Position numbers and translations under genes: made by a program | Shown here: in pieces, positions 59,826-64,000 of the stretch | How positions within the stretch are numbered: position 1 is the stretch's first letter | Layout: each line of letters starts with the position of its first letter | Origin: Bacteroidales bacterium UBA4333 | GTDB lineage: Bacteria > Bacteroidota > Bacteroidia > Bacteroidales > Paludibacteraceae | Length of the DNA stretch: 64,000 bases | Assembly: GCA_002394335.1 (NCBI GenBank) | Contig: DGTP01000015.1 | Location: 62,001 to 126,000 of the forward strand | Direction of reading: 5' to 3' | The notes under the pieces: generated by a model | Seen by the model: only the letters and a program-made list of their open reading frames with translations | The model's database searches: none | Told to the model about the DNA's origin: nothing

Positions 59826-59990
59826 ACGCTCTCGCGTTCCTTCGTAACGCTCGGTAGTTTTGGTCATGATGGTGGTGGTTGTGTCGCCGTGCTGCACATA
59901 GCTTGCCGTGGTCGTCACCACTCTTGTTGCCGTACAGGAGGCTAATCCCACTGCGCTCACAAGGAACGCAAAAATTACAATTTTCTTCAT
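59823..59990 (-). CDS. Cassette copy 2, gene 4: 55-residue lipoprotein
   Basis: A 55-residue lipoprotein: MKKIVIFAFLVSAVGLASC signal with Cys 19, Thr-rich mature part, and the end ERYEGTRER. The first 47 residues equal copy 1 (29608-29772). The last eight differ because the GC-rich repeat and flank have replaced the original 3' end. It is below the length usually reported but is well supported by the duplicate. Confidence 0.75.
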   Translation of the reverse strand: MKKIVIFAFLVSAVGLASCTATRVVTTTASYVQHGDTTTTIMTKTTERYEGTRER

Positions 59991-60105
59991 CTTGGTTCAG
60001 GTTTTGCTTTTACACGCGTGGGATCTGAGTCCTTCCTTTTTGAACCATTGAGACTGAGAAGGAAGCGACAAACGCCCCGATGGTTCATTATCTTATCTCT
60101 CAAAT
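59991..60105 (-). promoter_or_regulatory. Conserved structured leader, copy 2
   Basis: It differs from 29493-29607 at only two positions that I can find, and keeps both helices of the candidate pseudoknot (TGAACCAT with ATGGTTCA, CTTCCTT with AAGGAAG). Confidence 0.55.
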
Positions 60106-60111
60106 CCGGTG

Positions 60112-60142
60112 CAAAGGTACTGCTTTTTTATGAAACGGGCAA
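60112..60142 (-). promoter_or_regulatory. Internal promoter of cassette copy 2
   Basis: On the minus strand TTG (60142-60140) and TACCTTTG (60119-60112) are 20 bases apart, as in copy 1 (29456-29486). Confidence 0.85.
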
Positions 60143-60177
60143 ATTTCCGCTTCCGCAAACCACCTTTGAAAGTGTTT

Positions 60178-60399
60178 TTAGATAAACATGTACCCGCAAT
60201 AGGTAGCAAAATCGCGTGCCATCGTCAGAGATATCCATCCGCGACGCTTGACATCGCTCAGCCAGTTGGTACGATGCTTGCGGTGTTTGCACCAGCCGTA
60301 CAGCAGCACTCCGAACGCGTACTCCGGATCGTCATAATGCAGACGCGATTGCAGACGCTCCTTGAGGAAGGAGAGTTGTATTTTTTGTTCTTTTTTCAT
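60178..60399 (-). CDS. Cassette copy 2, gene 3: 73-residue conserved small protein
   Basis: A 73-residue protein (MKKEQKIQLSFLKERLQSRL). From residue 14 on it is the same as 29199-29420 except at three sites (I, T and T for L, A and A near the C-terminus). Its ATG overlaps the stop of the preceding 59-residue gene as ATGA, so translation is coupled. Function unknown. Confidence 0.75.
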   Translation of the reverse strand: MKKEQKIQLSFLKERLQSRLHYDDPEYAFGVLLYGWCKHRKHRTNWLSDVKRRGWISLTMARDFATYCGYMFI

Positions 60400-60575
60400 A
60401 TCCCGAATAATAAACTGTTTTTCGTTCCTTTACCTAAATAGCAGAAATACCTGCCATCGCCTGCCTTGCGTCTTGTTAATACAATCCCGCGCTGCGCCGC
60501 TTGCTGACGTGCTTTTTGCCAGTTGGCTTCTTCTCTCGACTCTCGGCTCTCGTCTCTTGACTTTTCTCTTTTCAT
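60396..60575 (-). CDS. Cassette copy 2, gene 2: 59-residue basic protein
   Basis: A 59-residue very basic protein (MKREKSRDESRESREEANWQ), with QKARQQAAQRGIVLTRRKAGDGRYFCYLGKG. The charged start is encoded by a GAGAGCCGAGAGTCGAGAG simple repeat. The TGA overlaps the ATG of gene 3, which supports real translation. It occupies the same slot as the unrelated 96-residue gene 2 of copy 1, so the slot content varies. Confidence 0.6.
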   Translation of the reverse strand: MKREKSRDESRESREEANWQKARQQAAQRGIVLTRRKAGDGRYFCYLGKGTKNSLLFGI

Positions 60576-60615
60576 AATCTACTGGTTTTTAGTTGTTTAT
60601 AATACCCTTATCGGG

Positions 60616-60652
60616 GGCATCTCGGAGGAATCTCGGAGGCATCTCGGAGGCA
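60616..60652. repeat. Short tandem repeat GGCATCTCGGA
   Basis: Three 12-base units (GGCATCTCGGAG, GAATCTCGGAG, GCATCTCGGAG) in the gap between genes 2 and 1 of cassette copy 2. Confidence 0.7.
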
Positions 60653-60656
60653 AGTG

Positions 60657-60980
60657 CTATCCACACCGCACATAGATCACCCTTTGCCCCGTCGGATTTT
60701 CCATCTTCCAGCCATCCTTTTCCTCTGTCGTGCCGTAACGCTTGTAATACTCATTGTAACTGAGCGTTTGCGTGCATATGGCTCTGGCGTTCTCTTGGAT
60801 GGCGCGGTAAGGGTCGTAATGCACAAACTTCCCTTGCGCCAACTTGGAACGGATGGATTGGTAAATCTGTTGTTGCACCGTGGGGGAATAACTCGCTAAT
60901 AATGATGCACATTCGTTTTCGCGCTTGCTGCTGGAGCCGTGCTCCCTGAGCAACGGCCATAATTCATTAAATAAACTCAT
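60657..60980 (-). CDS. Cassette copy 2, gene 1: 107-residue protein of unknown function
   Basis: A 107-residue protein (MSLFNELWPLLREHGSSSKR): charged helix with NECASLLASYSPTVQQQIYQSIRSKL, then FVHYDPYRAIQENARAI, YYKRYG and a C-terminal GQRVIYVRCG. It matches the layout of 28516-28878 with low identity. Between it and gene 2, on the minus strand, lies a short stretch of GAGGCATCTCGGAGGCATC-like tandem repeats (60620-60650). Confidence 0.65.
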   Translation of the reverse strand: MSLFNELWPLLREHGSSSKRENECASLLASYSPTVQQQIYQSIRSKLAQGKFVHYDPYRAIQENARAICTQTLSYNEYYKRYGTTEEKDGWKMENPTGQRVIYVRCG

Positions 60981-61094
60981 AGATTAAAATTTTTTTATTA
61001 CTGGTGCTACAAAAGGTGGTGGTACATATACTCCGTCCGTAACACCTATGTAACACCTCTTTTTTTTTAATTTTCTTTTGCTTCTTTTCTTTTA

Positions 61095-61349
61095 TTAGGT
61101 TTCTTTTATCGAAATCCGATGCAAAATTACTGCTAATTTCGTTAAGTTGTCGGAACTGAGTTCCACTTTTGCATTTTGGCGTATTATTTTCCGTATTTGT
61201 CGCTCGTCAATACCGAAAATTTCTTCCAAAAACACATAGGCTTGCATAAAACCAAAGCCTTCTTGGTTGGTCAGTTCGTAGAAAATAGTAGAAATAAGAG
61301 CATTGCGTTTCGTCAGTCGCAATGCTCTGTTTGTTGCGTCTTTTTTCAT
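61095..61349 (-). CDS. 84-residue protein upstream of cassette copy 2
   Basis: An 84-residue basic protein (MKKDATNRALRLTKRNALIS). The centre FMQAYVFLEEIFGIDERQIRKIIRQ looks like a helix-turn-helix, somewhat like the end of the small protein at 26350-26616, so it could be a regulator of the cassette. A leader of ~115 bases with AGGTGTTACATAGGTGTTACGG separates it from gene 1. Function not established. Confidence 0.65.
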   Translation of the reverse strand: MKKDATNRALRLTKRNALISTIFYELTNQEGFGFMQAYVFLEEIFGIDERQIRKIIRQNAKVELSSDNLTKLAVILHRISIKET

Positions 61350-61480
61350 GGTATTTGCTTGTTATTTTGTTTTTTATTGTGACGGATGATATCCGTCGTT
61401 GTTCTCATCTTCCGTTAGTCCGGCATTGTGTGCCGGATGTCCAACAAGCAAAAAAGGCGGTCCTTTCGCCGCCATATAGA

Positions 61481-61520
61481 TGCACAAAAAAAGAGACGGG
61501 GCACGATTTACGTGCTCCGC
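61481..61520 (-). terminator. Terminator after the small Trp-ended peptide
   Basis: On the minus strand GGAGCACG-TAAAT-CGTGCCCC is followed by TCTCTTTTTTT. Another hairpin, GGCGGTCCTTTCGCCGCC, lies at about 61456-61473. Confidence 0.65.
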
Positions 61521-61553
61521 CTCTTGCGATACGGATAGCCTAATGGCTACGAT

Positions 61554-61685
61554 TTACCACTGTTCGCCATTTCCATCAATAAAGTCCATCGTGTTTCCAC
61601 CTCCGGCAGGACTGCCAGCCAATACCATAGATTCCAAAGCAATGCGTGCAACAAGCACTTCGGGTTGAAAATATAACTTTTTCAT
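61554..61685 (-). CDS. Small Trp-ended peptide (43 residues) next to a surface-protein gene
   Basis: A 43-residue frame (MKKLYFQPEVLVARIALESM) followed by a Gly-rich part and the end DGNGEQW. See 49617-49772 for the relative. It lies 100 bases downstream of the T9SS-like gene, with a short repeat between, and ends before a terminator. Function unknown. Confidence 0.5.
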   Translation of the reverse strand: MKKLYFQPEVLVARIALESMVLAGSPAGGGNTMDFIDGNGEQW

Positions 61686-61785
61686 AAAACCATTTACTAT
61701 TTAATCATTTACCATTTACCATTTATTTGGTTATTTAGCCATTTCCCTATTTCCCACCCTTGAGGGGAGGGTTAGGGAGAGGTTT
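61686..61785. repeat. ATGGTAAATG simple repeat and C/T-rich palindrome
   Basis: 61690-61735 holds five irregular copies of ACCATTTAC or CATTTACC. 61755-61785 holds CCCACCCTTGAGGGGAGGGTTAGGG. The first has a coding relative in rlmD (33285-33325), the second in ribBA. Confidence 0.65.
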
Positions 61786-64000
61786 TTACTTAATCATCTG
61801 TCCGGCCGCATTGTACTCTACGCCGTTGCGGATAATAACCAACTGTCCGTCGCGGAGAACCTTTGTACTTTGTACCTTGTCACCTTGTACATTCTCAACG
61901 CCGGTAGCCACCTGCTCTTGGTTGAAGACAAAGCGCATACGACGCGGAGCGTTGGTCTGCAAACCTGCGTACTTCACATAAGCCTTGTGTGCCTTGAGAT
62001 TGTCCGAGTTGATGCGATAGAATCCTACACCGTACTCGTTCGTACCGCTCAGTACGTAGCAGTTAGTGGTTGTCAGGCCATCAATCGATGTAACGGCGGT
62101 AATAGCATCCACACCTTCGAGGCTGTTGTCGTCCGGATTAACGCTTACGCCGTTCTCTTCCGTCGGGGTGAGGACAACAGGATCTGCCGAACCGGTCTTG
62201 CGGAGGATAACAGCCGTGTTAGCCGGAATGACTTGGGTTCCGTTTGCAATCTCGGTCAGCACGAGATCATTATTGCTCAGGTCAGCAATGAACGCTTGCG
62301 TACCGTCGTTCGTCAGTTTGTAGTTCTGCGTGCTGTGGAAGAAGGTCGAGTAGTGGTAACTCGGGTTCTCCGGGTCCTCATTCGTCGGTACTTGCTCATC
62401 CGAAGGAGTCGGAGCAGGACCAAATGGCGGAAGTTCTAAAGTAATGTCGAGGCTGAAATCAAACCATTTGTAACCTGTTTCCGGGTCAAACTTATCCATA
62501 TTACCTTTAACATTAACCTTTTCCATAAAAGGATAAATTGTCCAATTTTCGTAGGAAATATTCACAGCATCGGCATTAGAATTATAATAAGCATTCATAT
62601 CGTAATCTCCTTCAACACCGTATAGTTCTTTAAGCATTGTTTTCATCTCTGCGTCTTCGAACTCCTGCGGGAGTGTAACATTCTCAACCTTCTTTTCATT
62701 GCCATTTGCTTTAAAGAGAATATGCACATACGGAGCGGCGTTGATAAGATCGGACGGAGCATTCTTCAGCGTCTCATAATTGGACACAAACATTTTCTGA
62801 CCATCGGTCAAAGCATCATATGCATTTTGTGCCGCATCAATTGCATCCTTGCACTCCTGCGTGTAAACAACCGGATTCGGAATCGCGTTAATCAAATCAA
62901 CGACAGCGTCTGCATAAGGTTTCGCTTCAGCCACCAAAGCTGCCCATTGTGTTTCAGCATCGGTCAGCGTACTGTAATTGGTGATTTGAGCCTTCTGCTC
63001 ATCAGACAAAGCGTCGTACGCAGCGCGCGAACCTTCAATATAATATTTGCAATGCTCAGTCAGTTCTACAGGTCCGATAGCATCAATGGATACGATAACC
63101 GGCCATACAACATCATAATACGGATCGCTAGGAGCAGATGCCGCAGTAACCAGGTTATTCAAGCCGGTAGTCAGGTCATTTTCGCAAGTAAGTGCGAAAC
63201 TGGACGTGTGTTGATGTCCCGAAAGGAAGCAACCCATACCATTGGAAGAGACAAACAAAGCTGCGTGATCCTGTGCATTGGCTTCTCCTGCATATGCACA
63301 AACGATACCATACGCTGCGGGTTGGAACTCTCTTGCTGTCAAATTATATTGCCAGAGACGGAAAATAGGTACTTCCAATTTTTTCGCTTCCTTTTCTTCG
63401 CTACTCATACCATTGTAGTACTGATTGACTGCATCATTGACCTGTGAAGCGCAATCATAGTTATTGGAAGGAGTATAGTATGCTACGAACTCTAATTTCC
63501 AAGGACCAAGGGCAATATTTCCATTTCTGTGTCCTTTATATCCTTCGTATGGATCTTTGAATCCAGAAAGAGTGCATGCATTATTTACTTTAGGGAAAGG
63601 CGGGTTGCGCTGGCAGTCATAGTTGTAAAGAAAACGTGCTGCCGTCACCGAAGGAGCAGGAGTCGGAGCTGAACCGCCAGCCGTATAGAAGAAACGATTA
63701 CCAGAGATTGTTATATTCTCATAAATTTGGTTGAAATCTGTTTCTACATCATAATCATCCGTAATGGTTCCGTTAAAGAACTGTATTACTCTTGCGTTGT
63801 CTCCATTCGTGCGATAAACGAGAACAGCAGTGCCGGAAGTCGGCACTTCGGTCCATTCCTTCGCCTCATCAAATGTAACAGCCTGAAAGCCCGGCAGAAC
63901 GTCTACTGTGAACGGATTACTATTCGAGTTCCATCCAGCGTACAGCTCCGATGTAACCTCTACCACTTGGAGTCCTGTCGCCTGAGCCGAACCACCGCCA
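61786..64000 (-). CDS. Secreted surface protein with T9SS-like tail (5' end outside the window)
   Basis: At least 737 residues; the frame stays open to the window edge (GGGSAQATGLQVVEVTSEL), so the start is missing. The visible order is: strand-rich N-terminal part with AVTFDEAKEWTEVPTSGTAVLVY; two helical repeats with AYDALSDEQKAQITNY and AYDALTDGQKMFVSNY; and a C-terminal ~200 residues (STFFHSTQNYKLTNDGTQAF, YVLSGTNEYGVGFYRIN, RRMRFVFNQEQVATG) shared with the 1734-residue protein. The tail is VLRDGQLVIIRNGVEYNAAG. The linker VENVQGDKVQSTKV comes from a GTACAAGGT-type repeat. Function unknown; surface-exposed. Confidence 0.85.
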   Translation of the reverse strand, partial: GGGSAQATGLQVVEVTSELYAGWNSNSNPFTVDVLPGFQAVTFDEAKEWTEVPTSGTAVLVYRTNGDNARVIQFFNGTITDDYDVETDFNQIYENITISGNRFFYTAGGSAPTPAPSVTAARFLYNYDCQRNPPFPKVNNACTLSGFKDPYEGYKGHRNGNIALGPWKLEFVAYYTPSNNYDCASQVNDAVNQYYNGMSSEEKEAKKLEVPIFRLWQYNLTAREFQPAAYGIVCAYAGEANAQDHAALFVSSNGMGCFLSGHQHTSSFALTCENDLTTGLNNLVTAASAPSDPYYDVVWPVIVSIDAIGPVELTEHCKYYIEGSRAAYDALSDEQKAQITNYSTLTDAETQWAALVAEAKPYADAVVDLINAIPNPVVYTQECKDAIDAAQNAYDALTDGQKMFVSNYETLKNAPSDLINAAPYVHILFKANGNEKKVENVTLPQEFEDAEMKTMLKELYGVEGDYDMNAYYNSNADAVNISYENWTIYPFMEKVNVKGNMDKFDPETGYKWFDFSLDITLELPPFGPAPTPSDEQVPTNEDPENPSYHYSTFFHSTQNYKLTNDGTQAFIADLSNNDLVLTEIANGTQVIPANTAVILRKTGSADPVVLTPTEENGVSVNPDDNSLEGVDAITAVTSIDGLTTTNCYVLSGTNEYGVGFYRINSDNLKAHKAYVKYAGLQTNAPRRMRFVFNQEQVATGVENVQGDKVQSTKVLRDGQLVIIRNGVEYNAAGQMIK

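Overview
The window looks like a chromosomal segment of an uncultured member of the order Bacteroidales (Bacteroidota). The evidence is internal. At least ten promoters have the Bacteroidota form TTG, 20 bases, TAnnTTTG. Shine-Dalgarno sites are almost absent. Several very large secreted proteins end in a short type IX secretion (T9SS)-like sorting tail, and there are BspA-type leucine-rich repeat proteins, SusA/neopullulanase-like amylase, and Bacteroidales-type lipoproteins. There are no rRNA genes, no recognisable transposase, integrase or CRISPR array, and one tRNA. The genus cannot be read from the sequence.

Layout. 1-3544: end of a surface-glycan cluster (glycosyltransferase, GNAT-like enzyme, membrane phosphoglycosyl transferase, sugar aminotransferase). 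3588-4048: one promoter, then tRNA-Gly(CCC) and RNase P RNA one base apart. 4078-11084: YihY membrane protein, amylase, lipoprotein, CdsA, LpxL-like acyltransferase and a glycosyltransferase, tightly packed with overlaps. 11100-17282 (minus): cytidine deaminase, LptF/G permease, RibBA, a His/Ser-rich secreted protein and a trypsin-like protease. 17283-28500: accessory region with a DUF4160/DUF2442 pair, a 2370-residue FG-GAP surface protein flanked by 0.4-kb direct repeats, an out-of-frame small gene, and an AAA/DUF4143 ATPase with three 35-bp leader repeats. 28516-30425: cassette of five small genes of unknown function. 30622-47390: amidase, RlmD, subtilase, SRP RNA (minus), RecD-like helicase, lipoprotein, OmpA/TSP3 protein, YebC, RsmG, metallo-hydrolase, TPR protein and two LRR proteins. 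47395-49320: repeats and a second AAA/DUF4143 ATPase with three 33-bp leader repeats. 49617-58235 (minus): small Trp-ended peptide, 1734-residue repetitive T9SS-like protein, and 1053-residue InlB/MBG-repeat protein. 58690-61349 (minus): inverted second copy of the small-gene cassette. 61554-64000 (minus): second small Trp-ended peptide and a T9SS-like surface protein that runs off the end.

The most unusual content is not housekeeping. (a) The small-gene cassette is duplicated in inverted orientation about 30 kb apart, with near-identical leaders (candidate pseudoknot, start-proximal hairpin) and a conserved 3' hairpin element. (b) Two different AAA/DUF4143 ATPases share the same leader architecture, with three direct repeats between promoter and start, although the repeat sequences are unrelated. 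(c) Several families of short repeats (GTACGA-rich, C/T-rich palindromes, ATGGTAAATG) lie both between genes and, in frame, inside genes such as ribBA, rlmD and the linkers before T9SS-like tails. (d) RNase P RNA is apparently released from a tRNA-Gly co-transcript.

All functions are read from sequence motifs and family knowledge. No database search was run, and similarity between copies was judged by eye.
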